Shown here piece by piece: positions 1-8,422 of a stretch of DNA of 64,000 bases; the first letter of the stretch is position 1; each line of letters starts with the position of its first letter. The notes under the pieces were generated by a model. The model had not been told where the DNA came from. It was given only the letters and a program-made list of their open reading frames with translations, and ran no database searches. Origin of the DNA: CAZAKZ01 sp964485695 (GTDB lineage Bacteria; Planctomycetota; JAFGQW01); NCBI GenBank assembly GCA_964485695.1, contig CAZAKZ010000004.1, forward strand, positions 32,444-96,443, given 5' to 3'. Made by a program: the position numbers and the translations under genes.

Positions 1-2
1 AG

Positions 3-401
3 CCCTTTGCCGGGGTGGATCCCCTGGCCGTGGAGGAGATCCAGCGCATCGTCAAGGAGCTGAAGCGCAACGGCATCGGCATCCTGCTCACGGACCACAA
101 CGTGCGCGAGACCCTGAGCATCACCGACCGGGCCTACATCATCTACGAGGGCCGCATCCTGAAGCACGGGCCGGCCCGGCTGCTAGTAACGGACCCGATC
201 GTCCGGAAAGTCTACCTGGGCCAGACGTTCCTCATGCCCGAGATCGGGGTTACCTCCCGGGAAGTGGACCTCCTGGACGCAAAGCCCGAAAAGGCCTCCA
301 AGGCCCCTTCCGATCCCGATCTGGTGGATCGAAGCCGGGAGATCTACGAAGACGAGAAGCGCCGCCGCCCGGACAAGGGCTCCCGGGGGAAGAGCACGTG
401 A
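3..401 (+). CDS. lptB: LptB, LPS export ABC transporter ATPase (5' truncated by window edge)
   Basis: This is the C-terminal part of the cytoplasmic ATPase that powers lipopolysaccharide extraction by the LptBFG complex. The reading frame is open from base 3, and the true start lies outside the window. The visible protein begins at PFAGVDP, just after the Walker B acidic pair of LptB. The H-loop follows in LLTDHNVRET (His at about residue 32 of the visible part), a run typical of LptB rather than of other ABC ATPases. After the usual LptB end there is an extra hydrophilic tail of about 60 residues, rich in Lys, Arg, Asp and Glu, with no recognised function. It implies an outer membrane with LPS-like lipid. 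The identity is firm; the tail is unexplained. Confidence 0.9.
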   Translation, partial: PFAGVDPLAVEEIQRIVKELKRNGIGILLTDHNVRETLSITDRAYIIYEGRILKHGPARLLVTDPIVRKVYLGQTFLMPEIGVTSREVDLLDAKPEKASKAPSDPDLVDRSREIYEDEKRRRPDKGSRGKST

Positions 402-485
402 CACGAATTCATTCCGGCACCTCAGCGTAAAGTGCCGATATTCACCGTGTGGCTTTCCCGATTCTCGACCTGAAACTGGAGCCTC

Positions 486-1481
486 ATGCAAGACACCGAA
501 GCCGCCAACCGCATCCTCCTCGCCGACGACGAGAAGGGCATCCGGGATTCCCTGGGCCAGTACCTCGAGCGGGTCGGGTACGAGGTGCACCTGGCCGAGG
601 ACGGTTACGAGGCTCTGGAGCAGCTGGAACGCGAGGCCTACTTCCTGGTCCTCACCGACATCATGATGCCCAAGTTCAACGGCCTGGAACTCCTGACCTA
701 CGTGAAGGAGAACTTTGCCGAGACCGACGTCATCATGATCACCGGCAACATCGACGTCGAGTATGCCATCCAGGCGCTGCGGCGGGGCGCCTACGACTAC
801 TTCCAGAAACCCCTCAACTACGACAAGATCCTCATCACCATCGAGCGGGTGAAGGAGAGTCAGCGTCTCAAGCAGACCGAGCGGGAGATGAAGACCTTGA
901 AGGCCGCGGCCTACGAGACCGTGTTCGGCTTTGTCCAGGCCGTGGAGGAGAAGGACCGGGAGACCAAGGGCCACAGCGAGCGCGTGGGCAACCTGTCCGA
1001 ATCCCTGGCCAAGGTCCTGGGCCTCCACGAGGAGATGGTGGTCACCTGCCGCTACGCGGGCCTGCTCCACGACGTCGGCAAGATCGGCATCCCCGAGTCC
1101 ATCCTCAACAAGCCGTCGTCCCTCACCGACTCCGAATTCACCATCGTGCAGAACCACCCGGTCATGGGGGCGCGCATCCTCGAGCCCATCACCTTCCTGA
1201 AGGACGTGGCCCCGGCCATCCGGGCCCACCACGAGAACATCGACGGCTCGGGCTACCCCGATCAACTGGCCGGTGAGGATATCCCCCTGGCGGGCCGCAT
1301 CGTCAGGTTGACCGACGTCTACGACGGCCTCTCCATGGACCGCCCCTACCGGGGCCCGATGCCCGCCGAAGAGGTGGCGGACTACATCCAGCAAAACACG
1401 GGAGTACTGTTCGATTCGGATCTCGCCCGGGTCTTCCTGGAGACGGTCCTGGCTCAGTCCCTGGTGCCGGAAAGCGCCTAG
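486..1481 (+). CDS. Response regulator with HD-GYP domain (probable cyclic-di-GMP phosphodiesterase)
   Basis: The protein has 331 residues. The receiver domain spans about residues 9-125, with the acidic pair at 14-15, phospho-acceptor Asp58 (LTDIMMP) and Lys108 (QKPL). A short helical linker follows, then an HD-GYP domain at about 145-320. Its metal-binding residues are visible: HD at 195-196, His224, the HH pair at 248-249 and the GYP triad at 256-258 in DGSGYP. HD-GYP proteins of this layout usually hydrolyse cyclic-di-GMP when the receiver is phosphorylated. No histidine kinase lies beside it, so the input is unknown. The ATG follows a CTGGAG-like ribosome site. It lies 84 bases after lptB on the same strand and could be co-transcribed. 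Confidence 0.88.
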   Translation: MQDTEAANRILLADDEKGIRDSLGQYLERVGYEVHLAEDGYEALEQLEREAYFLVLTDIMMPKFNGLELLTYVKENFAETDVIMITGNIDVEYAIQALRRGAYDYFQKPLNYDKILITIERVKESQRLKQTEREMKTLKAAAYETVFGFVQAVEEKDRETKGHSERVGNLSESLAKVLGLHEEMVVTCRYAGLLHDVGKIGIPESILNKPSSLTDSEFTIVQNHPVMGARILEPITFLKDVAPAIRAHHENIDGSGYPDQLAGEDIPLAGRIVRLTDVYDGLSMDRPYRGPMPAEEVADYIQQNTGVLFDSDLARVFLETVLAQSLVPESA

Positions 1482-1492
1482 GCACTACCCCG

Positions 1493-1520
1493 TTGATTTG
1501 CCCCTGATCTGGACTACATT
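1493..1520 (+). promoter_or_regulatory. Candidate sigma-70-type promoter upstream of etfB
   Basis: TTGATT at 1493-1498 and TACATT at 1515-1520 are separated by 16 bases and lie about 60 bases upstream of the etfB start. This is seen by eye only; in a GC-rich genome it is plausible but unproven. Confidence 0.35.
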
Positions 1521-1579
1521 TCCCTGGATATCATCTGGAATGGAATGGTTCCCTCCACATCATCCCAGGGAGAAGTTGC

Positions 1580-2326
<747 letters not shown>

Positions 2327-2340
2327 ACTGGAGACGAACG

Positions 2341-3327
2341 ATGCCCAGCAACAATATTCTTGCCATCATTGAGTTTCGCGGGGGCCAGATGACCAAGTCC
2401 GGCCCCGAAATCCTCGGTCAGGGGAAGCGCCTCGCAGCCACCCTGGGAGGGGACCTCCTGGCCCTGGTCATGGGAGAGGGTGTGACGGTGGGTGCCGCCG
2501 GACTCGGAGAGTACGGCGTCTCCAAGGTCCACGTGGCGGACAACGCCGCGTTCGGGGCCTACCTCGGAGACCTCCAGGGCCGGGTGGCCATGCGCGTGTT
2601 GAAGACCGTGGACCCGAGCCTGGTGTTGCTACCGGCCACCTCTCAGGGCAAAGACCTGGCGCCGCGCCTGGCGGCCGGCATCGACGCCGGTCTCGCCGTG
2701 GACTGCACTGCCGTCGACCTGGGCGTGGGCGGCCTCACGGCCCAGCGCCCCGTCTATGCCGGCAAGGCCATCCAGACCGTGAGCATCGCCGCAGCCCCGT
2801 ACATCGCCAGCCTCCGGCCCAACGTATTTCCCGCCGGGGAGGCCGAGGCCGGAAAGACCGCCGAGGTCGAGACCCTGGACATAGCCGAGGACCTGACCGC
2901 GGTGAAGAGCACCCTGAAAGAGGTGAAGCCGCCGGAGGGCGACAAGATCGAGCTCACCGAGGCGGACGTCATCGTGGCCGGCGGCCGGGGCATGAAGGAG
3001 GCCGGGAACTTCCAGCTCCTGGAGAACCTCGCCGACGCCCTGGGCGCGGCCGTGGGCGCGTCGCGGGCCGTGGTGGACGCGGGCTGGCGCCCCCACAGCG
3101 AACAGGTGGGCCAGACCGGAAAGACCGTCGGTCCCAACCTCTACTTCGCCGTCGGCATCTCCGGCGCCATCCAGCACATGGCCGGCATGTCCACCTCCAA
3201 GTGCATCGTGGCGGTGAACAAGGACCCCGAAGCCCCCATCTTCAAGACGGCCGACTACGGCATCGTGGGCGACGCCCTCAAGGTGCTGCCGGTGCTCACC
3301 GAGGCGGTGAAGAAGCTCAAGGAGTAA
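2341..3327 (+). CDS. etfA: Electron transfer flavoprotein alpha subunit
   Basis: This 328-residue protein has the usual ETF alpha size. The N-terminal half is the ETF-type alpha/beta fold. The C-terminal half carries the FAD-binding region, with GAAVGASRAVVDAGW and then YFAVGISGAIQHMAGM followed by VAVNKDPEAPIF. It pairs with EtfB to form the FAD/AMP heterodimer that delivers electrons to the quinone pool through an ETF-quinone oxidoreductase, which is not in this window. A strong stem-loop follows the stop. Confidence 0.95.
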   Translation: MPSNNILAIIEFRGGQMTKSGPEILGQGKRLAATLGGDLLALVMGEGVTVGAAGLGEYGVSKVHVADNAAFGAYLGDLQGRVAMRVLKTVDPSLVLLPATSQGKDLAPRLAAGIDAGLAVDCTAVDLGVGGLTAQRPVYAGKAIQTVSIAAAPYIASLRPNVFPAGEAEAGKTAEVETLDIAEDLTAVKSTLKEVKPPEGDKIELTEADVIVAGGRGMKEAGNFQLLENLADALGAAVGASRAVVDAGWRPHSEQVGQTGKTVGPNLYFAVGISGAIQHMAGMSTSKCIVAVNKDPEAPIFKTADYGIVGDALKVLPVLTEAVKKLKE

Positions 3328-3354
3328 GGCGCTCGGCCCCACCGGTTGCCAAAC

Positions 3355-3391
3355 AGGGGATGCGCATCGCGTCAGCAGGTGCGCATCCCCT
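3355..3391 (+). terminator. Stem-loop after etfA
   Basis: A perfect 12-bp stem (AGGGGATGCGCA paired with TGCGCATCCCCT) encloses a 13-nt loop and starts 28 bases after the etfA stop. No T-run follows, so it may be a processing or mRNA-stabilising hairpin rather than a classic Rho-independent terminator. Confidence 0.5.
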
Positions 3392-3426
3392 GGTCATTCC
3401 CGCGGCGCCCCTGGGATCTCCGCCTC

Positions 3427-3524
3427 CCCACAAAGGAGTAATGGCCAGAAATGGGCCAAAATCTGCCCGTGGGATACCCCATAAAAGTTAAACGTCCCGA
3501 TTCTGGCCAAAACCTGTTCGTCAA
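3427..3524. repeat. 98-bp double-hairpin intergenic element E1 (GGCC core type)
   Basis: This is a degenerate member of the 98-bp family. It starts CCCACA. The first mini-hairpin is TGGCC-AGAAATG-GGCCA at offset 15, and the centre is GTGGGATACCCCAT at 3469-3482. A second arm contains TTCTGGCCA. The right end has decayed to CGTCAA. It lies between the converging etfA and esterase genes. Confidence 0.75.
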
Positions 3525-3705
3525 ACCCCGACCGGCGATTTCATCCGGGGTGAATGAGCCAAAACCGGCTCGTTTTGCCGCGATGAATGAGCCCGAATGA
3601 GCTCAGTAAGTGCCCATGAAATCCGGGCCGGCGGTTTCATGACAAGTTTCTGAGCCCTTTCCAACACCGGATCTCCTCGGCATCAGGCCATGAAATCGCC
3701 ACGCA
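3525..3705. other. Gene-free stretch with further small inverted repeats
   Basis: The rest of the 378-base space between etfA and the esterase holds no gene I can support. It contains GAGCC-AAAACC-GGCTC near 3567 and CATGAAA/TTTCATG arms around a GC-rich loop near 3614-3641. Several near-copies of ATGAATGAGCC are also present. They do not fit the 98-bp geometry. Confidence 0.4.
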
Positions 3706-4836
3706 CTACCTGCGCTTCTTCCGGAAGGTGCGCTGCATCTCGGCGTGGATCTGCGCCAGCAATCCGTCCGGCCAGAGCTTCTTGTAGGGCCGGAACAGAG
3801 TACCGTGGTCCCGGCCCTTCACCAGGACGATGCGGGCGTCGCTGCCGAGGTTCTTCAGCTCTTTTTTCAGGAGCCGCGTGGCCCCCTCCAGCCGGAAGTT
3901 GTCCAGGGTGCCGGTGTAGACCCGGATCTTGCCCCTGAGCTTGGGGCCGAAGGTCTTCCAACGTTGGCGGAGGACCAGGCGGATGTCGTACTTCTTCCAG
4001 GCCTCGGCCACGGCCGGATCGATGGCGCCGGTCTTGCGGTCGAAGAGGCGCAGGGGCCGGCCGTCCTTTCCCCGCGGGCTGAACACGGCGTCGAAGCTGG
4101 CCATCTGTCCCCCCTGCTCCCCCACGCGCCTGAGCTCGCGCTGGCAGAACTCCCTGAAGGTCATCACCCACCTCTTGCCGCGGCGAATGAGGGGGATCTC
4201 CTTTCCCCGGACATCACGGTACGCGCTCTTGTCCTTGTAGATGTTCACACCCGTGAAGTCCCTGAAGTCCACCGGGTCCGGAGCCGTGGACCAGGTGCCG
4301 CCGAAGAAGCCGGGGTACGCGACCTGCAGCCACAGGCTGCTCCAGCCGCCGCTGGAATGGCCGGTCAGGAACCGCCCCCCCGGCCGGCCGGCGGCGTGAA
4401 ACTCCTTCTCCAGGGCGGGGATGAACTCCCGGGTGAGCGCCGCACCCCAGGGGCCGTTGTTGGCGGAGTCCGCGAACACATGGTGGCCCAGTGGACACCG
4501 GGCGTTCAGGAAGACGTAGATCATGCGGGGATAGCCGCGCTCCATGCTCCGGACCAGGTAGCGGCCGGTGCGCCAGGCCTCGCGGTGAGAGCCCCCGAAG
4601 CCATGAACGCTGTAGCACACCGGGAGCTTCTCCTTTGCCTTGAAGTCCGGGGGCAAGACCACCCCGGCCTCCACGAACGTGTCGAGGCCGTGAAAATCGG
4701 TCAGGCGCTTTGACTTCAGGCGAAAGAGCTTGACGTGTTCGGTGTCCCCGGGCTGCTGTGCTGCAGCGGCCGGCACGAGCACCATCACGAGGAGCGCGAG
4801 GAGGCGCCCCCAGGATTCCAGGGATCTCAGTGTCAT
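3706..4836 (-). CDS. Secreted alpha/beta-hydrolase, putative esterase family
   Basis: The protein has 376 residues with an N-terminal signal peptide of about 26 residues (hydrophobic run ending AAAAQQ). The fold resembles the putative esterase family (esterase D / enterochelin-esterase-like, PF00756). The oxyanion segment is YSVHGFGG, the nucleophile elbow is GHSSGG with Ser161, and likely acid and base residues lie in TLDNF and GRDHGT near the C-terminus. The substrate is probably a carboxylic ester outside the cytoplasm, perhaps on a polysaccharide, but nothing in the sequence fixes it. It stands alone, transcribed on the minus strand. Confidence 0.75.
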   Translation of the reverse strand: MTLRSLESWGRLLALLVMVLVPAAAAQQPGDTEHVKLFRLKSKRLTDFHGLDTFVEAGVVLPPDFKAKEKLPVCYSVHGFGGSHREAWRTGRYLVRSMERGYPRMIYVFLNARCPLGHHVFADSANNGPWGAALTREFIPALEKEFHAAGRPGGRFLTGHSSGGWSSLWLQVAYPGFFGGTWSTAPDPVDFRDFTGVNIYKDKSAYRDVRGKEIPLIRRGKRWVMTFREFCQRELRRVGEQGGQMASFDAVFSPRGKDGRPLRLFDRKTGAIDPAVAEAWKKYDIRLVLRQRWKTFGPKLRGKIRVYTGTLDNFRLEGATRLLKKELKNLGSDARIVLVKGRDHGTLFRPYKKLWPDGLLAQIHAEMQRTFRKKRR

Positions 4837-5076
4837 GGTCGATGTTCCGATCCGACCGGACGTCTTTCCAGCGCCAACGCGGGTATTGTTGGCTCATCGG
4901 GAGGTCTCGATCTTGCACACTATCAGGAAATGAACCCTGAAGCCACCCGGATCCCGCCCACGAAATCGGTTGCTTTCAAACCATCCATGAAACCGGGAAT
5001 CGGCGTATGGACGGCTACGAATCGTGGCAGCCTGTTCAGTCCTTGTCTCCTAATTGCTGTGCAGGCCCGTGCCCTC

Positions 5077-5793
5077 TCACTTGTCCGGAGTGATGAGCCG
5101 AAACTTCACCTTGACCCGGATCCGGACCGGGATCTTCCCGGGAGCGATGCCCTCCCCGGCCGTGCCTGCGGCCCCCGCGTTGACGGCCACATTGCTGAAG
5201 GACGGAACCGCTCTGCCCTCGGACACGGAGAGGTCTTCCTCGATGGCCAGCGGCTCTCCCACCCTGGAGCCGAGGATCCGGGCCATGTTCACGGCCTTCT
5301 GCTTCGCGGCCAGGAGCGCCTTGACCCGGGTCTCGTCCTGGTACTGGATCCTTTTGGAATGATCGTAACGCACGCCCTCGACGCTGACGCGTTCGATCCT
5401 GGAGAGCCCGATCCACAGGGTCTTGTACTTCTTCAGATCCTTGACCTTGAAGGAGAGGATCGTGGAGGCGTAGTAGCCCTCCTTGACCCGAGATCGATTC
5501 CGGTAGACCCAGTTCTCGCCGAACTGCATCCAGGAGGTCTGGATGGTCTTCTCCTCCACCTCGGACTGCTTCAGAAACTGCAGGACGCGGTTCACGATGT
5601 CGGTGTGCTGCTGGGCCACCTCCTCGAGGGATGCGCCCTTGTTCTGGACCTTCAGCGACCACACCATCTGATCCGGGGTGACCTCGGTGGTGGCGGTGCC
5701 GGAGACGGTGATATGCGGCAGGTCGATTTCCTCTGCAGAGACCCCGGCTCCCAGCACCAGGACGGCCACGGCCGACAACGCGATCCTGTTCAT
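5077..5793 (-). CDS. SIMPL domain (DUF541) periplasmic protein
   Basis: The ATG at 5793 is chosen because it follows AAGGAGGAATAAAA; a longer frame from 5817 lacks such a site. The 238-residue protein starts with a signal peptide (MNRIALSAVAVLVLGAGVSA). A SIMPL/DUF541 domain follows, with the usual opening HITVSGTATTEVTPDQMVW and the late segment RVKALLAAKQKAVNMARILG. Family members are periplasmic or outer-membrane-associated proteins linked to stress tolerance; their biochemical role is unclear. The C-terminus VRIRVKVKFRLI is the usual last strand. Confidence 0.85.
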   Translation of the reverse strand: MNRIALSAVAVLVLGAGVSAEEIDLPHITVSGTATTEVTPDQMVWSLKVQNKGASLEEVAQQHTDIVNRVLQFLKQSEVEEKTIQTSWMQFGENWVYRNRSRVKEGYYASTILSFKVKDLKKYKTLWIGLSRIERVSVEGVRYDHSKRIQYQDETRVKALLAAKQKAVNMARILGSRVGEPLAIEEDLSVSEGRAVPSFSNVAVNAGAAGTAGEGIAPGKIPVRIRVKVKFRLITPDK

Positions 5794-5966
5794 TTTTATT
5801 CCTCCTTGATCAGGCAATGTAAAGCGGTTTCATTCCGGTCCCGGCAGTATACCGCATCTCCCTCTCCGGGTCGGGAAAAGGCACAAATCCCCTTCCCGGG
5901 GAAAATCGTCTATACTTATCCACCGAGATATCCAGGCTGCATGAACCCCTGTTGGATTGAAGACGC

Positions 5967-6273
5967 ATGAGCGACAAGAAGCCCGATGACAAGCCCAGAC
6001 CCCGGATGGTAAAGCCCCCGGCCGACAAGAAAGACGCGGAGGCGCCAGCCAGACCCAGAATGGTGAAGCCCCCCACCGACAAGGAGGACGCCGCGAAGCC
6101 CGATAAGCCCAGGATGGTGAAACCCCCCGCCGACAAAGACCCCGCCGTCAGAACGTTCATAATGGCCGGGATGCTGGTTGGAGTTGGAATATGGTGCTGG
6201 ATAGATGCGGCATCGGGCAAGTATCCACCACCTAAAGCATGGACCCTTGAATATATCAACGAAGCCGCGGGGT
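5967..6273 (+). CDS. Proline/lysine-repeat membrane protein, 3' end lost in assembly gap
   Basis: The visible part has about 102 residues. It consists of three copies of an 18-residue unit (KPRMVKPPADKEDAAKPA type), then one hydrophobic segment (TFIMAGMLVGVGIWCWI) and a short tail that runs into the N gap at 6274. The same unit opens the next reading frame at 6345. This could be a separate paralogue upstream of that gene, or the two may be pieces of one misassembled locus. The tail before the gap has lower GC than its surroundings. Confidence 0.5.
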
Positions 6274-6283
6274 NNNNNNNNNN
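6274..6283. other. Assembly gap (10 N)
   Basis: Ten unknown bases sit among 54-bp tandem repeats. The 60 bases after the gap (6284-6344) look like a corrupted copy of the repeat unit, with in-frame stops at CTAG and TAGACC. Sequence quality here is doubtful and the true length is unknown. Confidence 0.9.
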
Positions 6284-6344
6284 ACCCCGTTTGGTTATGC
6301 GCCGCCAGGACTAGTAGGACTCCGCGGAGCACGATAGACCCCGG

Positions 6345-8132
6345 TTGGTTAAGCCCCCGGCCGACAAGGAAGACGCCGCGGAGCCCGCTCGGCCCAGAAT
6401 GGTGAAGCCCCCCGCCGACAAGGAGGACGCCGCAAAGCCGGCGAAGCCACGGATGGTGAAGCCCCCCGCCGACAGGGAGGACGCCGCAAAGCCGGTGAAG
6501 CCACGGATGGTGACACCGCCCGCCGGGGAAGCCGCGAGGCCGAGGCGGGTGAAGCCGGCGGCTGCCGCGGCTCCGGCCCGGCGCCGGCCCGGCCGGCCCC
6601 CGGCCCAGAAATCCAAGATGCCGCTATTACTCGGGGGGGCCGCCGTGGTGATCCTCGTGGTGGTGGTGGCCCTTGTGGTGAGCTCCTCGGGAACGACCCC
6701 GGACAGGGCCCCTGAGGGCGGTGACCGGAAGGCGGCCGACAGACCCTCTGAAAAGCCGGGCCGGCCCCCGGTCGCCGCGACGGTCGACGAAGAGGAGGCG
6801 GTGGATCCGGCCGACGAAATCCGGGAGGCATACGAGCGCAAGAAGATCCTGGCCGAGAGCGAGGGCGAGATCCTCGACCTGGCCCGGTGGTGCAAGGAAA
6901 AGGGCCTGAAGAAGGAGATGCAGGAGGCCGCGGACACCCTCCTGAAGAAGAATCCCAAACACAGCGAGGCGCACCGGCTTCTGGGCCACCGGCTCTTCGA
7001 GGGCGAGCACCCGGACTTCCAGGACAAGTGGCTCACCGCCGAGGAATACAGCACCGCCATGAAGGAGGAGAAGGTGTATCTCCACAAACGGGCCACCGAT
7101 CCCAAGTTCGACGCCATGGAGCACGCCATCTCCAACGCGAGGCACCAGTACCTGCGGCACTTCAAGCACTCCGCGGTATGCGAATGGCCCTACGTGCTCT
7201 TCGTGGAGGACTTCGGCTCCAAGGTCCGGAACGAATACTACGCCCAGGAAAAGCTGGACCAGGTCCGGGCGTTCTATGCATTCGTCCGGAAGAACTTTCC
7301 CGGCCTCTTGACCAAGGAACCCGACATCCCCTTCCGGGTCATCGTCTTCAAGGACGCGGCCAGCTACAACCGGTTCAACACCGGAGCGCACAGCGGCCGG
7401 GGCGGCAGCGGCGGCAGCGGCAGCCGGGCCCGGGCCCACTTCAGCCTCCGGACCAAGTTCGTCTACTACTACGAGAAGAACGCCGCGGGCAGCTCCTTCG
7501 ACACCGAGACCACCCTGGGCGTGCTCTTCCACGAGTGCACCCACCAGCTGTTGAACTTCCTGCGCCCCACCAAGAATCCCTGGAGCGATTCCATGTGGTT
7601 CGAGGAGGCGTTCGCCGAGTACATCGGCGCCGTGAAGAAGACCGGAAAGTACGAAAAAGACGATAAGGGCGAGGACAGGATGACCTTCCACATCGCCTGT
7701 CCGAACAAGTACCGGCTACCCGCCATCCTCACCCGCATCCACATGAAGCACTACTTCCCGCTGCCCGAGATGTTCCGGTGCCGGACCTACGAGGAGGCGA
7801 ACCAGGCCTTCCGCCTCAAGCACGGCATCCCCGGCGGCCACGGCCAGAGCATCCTCTACTGCCAGGGCTGGTCCTTCGTCTACTTCTGCATGAACGAGCC
7901 TTCGGGTAAGTACCGGGACAAGATGATCAAGTACATCGAAAAGGACGTGACCGGGGACAGTGGCTACTCGACCTTGTGTGAGTGCTTCGGCCTCGACAAC
8001 CACGACGAATCGTGGAAGCCCATCGAGCGGGAGTGGCTGGTCTACGTCCACAAGCTCGGCAAGGAGTTGGACATCAAGGGCATCTGGAACCAGCCGAAGA
8101 AGAAAGAGAAGAAAGAGAAGAAAGAGGAGTAA
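6345..8132 (+). CDS. DUF1570-like membrane-anchored metallopeptidase with 18-residue repeats (5' end unresolved)
   Basis: The frame from 6345 encodes 595 residues, but that TTG is part of a repeat unit (ATG-GTG elsewhere), so the real start lies in or before the gap. It opens with PRMVKPPADKEDAA-type 18-residue repeats, rich in Pro and Lys. One transmembrane segment follows at about residues 90-114, then a large extracytoplasmic domain. That domain holds HECTH at about residue 396 and WFEEAFAEY about 20 residues later, the HExxH plus downstream Glu pattern of a gluzincin. The arrangement fits DUF1570-type peptidases, common in planctomycetes. A KKEKKEKKEE tail ends the protein. The substrate is unknown. 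Confidence 0.7.
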   Translation: MVKPPADKEDAAEPARPRMVKPPADKEDAAKPAKPRMVKPPADREDAAKPVKPRMVTPPAGEAARPRRVKPAAAAAPARRRPGRPPAQKSKMPLLLGGAAVVILVVVVALVVSSSGTTPDRAPEGGDRKAADRPSEKPGRPPVAATVDEEEAVDPADEIREAYERKKILAESEGEILDLARWCKEKGLKKEMQEAADTLLKKNPKHSEAHRLLGHRLFEGEHPDFQDKWLTAEEYSTAMKEEKVYLHKRATDPKFDAMEHAISNARHQYLRHFKHSAVCEWPYVLFVEDFGSKVRNEYYAQEKLDQVRAFYAFVRKNFPGLLTKEPDIPFRVIVFKDAASYNRFNTGAHSGRGGSGGSGSRARAHFSLRTKFVYYYEKNAAGSSFDTETTLGVLFHECTHQLLNFLRPTKNPWSDSMWFEEAFAEYIGAVKKTGKYEKDDKGEDRMTFHIACPNKYRLPAILTRIHMKHYFPLPEMFRCRTYEEANQAFRLKHGIPGGHGQSILYCQGWSFVYFCMNEPSGKYRDKMIKYIEKDVTGDSGYSTLCECFGLDNHDESWKPIEREWLVYVHKLGKELDIKGIWNQPKKKEKKEKKEE

Positions 8133-8292
8133 TTCATCCTCCGGCAGAGCCGAAGGCTTTGAAAATCACGAACCGCTCAAAGCGGTATGTTTCAGGTCCG
8201 CCTGAAGGCGGAAACGTGCCCGTACAGTTGCAATGGATCTGGATGGCTGTGAACGCGTCCCGACAGCTTCCGGCTTCGAGTCGAGTGCCGAT
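8133..8292. other. Gene-free stretch with small stem-loops
   Basis: Between the peptidase stop and element E2 there is no supported gene. Two adjacent small hairpins are visible: ACCGCT-CAA-AGCGGT near 8170-8184 and TCCGCC-TGAA-GGCGGA near 8198-8213. They may end or stabilise the upstream mRNA. Confidence 0.4.
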
Positions 8293-8390
8293 CCCACGGC
8301 CTGATTATGTCCTGGATCGGGACATTTCCGGGCCGTGGGGTATCCCACAGCGCTGAAATGTCCCGATCCAGGACATAATCAGGCCGTGGG
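8293..8390. repeat. 98-bp double-hairpin intergenic element E2 (TGTCC core type), the most perfect copy
   Basis: The arms 8293-8327 and 8356-8390 are perfect 35-bp inverted repeats around a 28-nt middle that contains GTGGGGTATCCCAC. Each 48-bp half also folds alone. CCCACGGCC pairs with GGCCGTGGG, and a mini-hairpin TGTCC-TGGATCG-GGACA sits inside. It lies between the converging peptidase and purH genes. Confidence 0.92.
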
Positions 8391-8422
8391 TTCAGGAGCG
8401 TATTGAGGAAACCCCGTCCCCC

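Noticed and set aside
183..1394. 403-codon antisense frame opposite the HD-GYP gene
   Set aside because: It mirrors a strong known gene in GC-rich DNA, has no ribosome site and shows low-complexity Val/Gly/Leu/His content typical of shadows.
6205..6405. Short frame reading through the 10-N gap
   Set aside because: It depends on unknown bases and a doubtful repeat copy.
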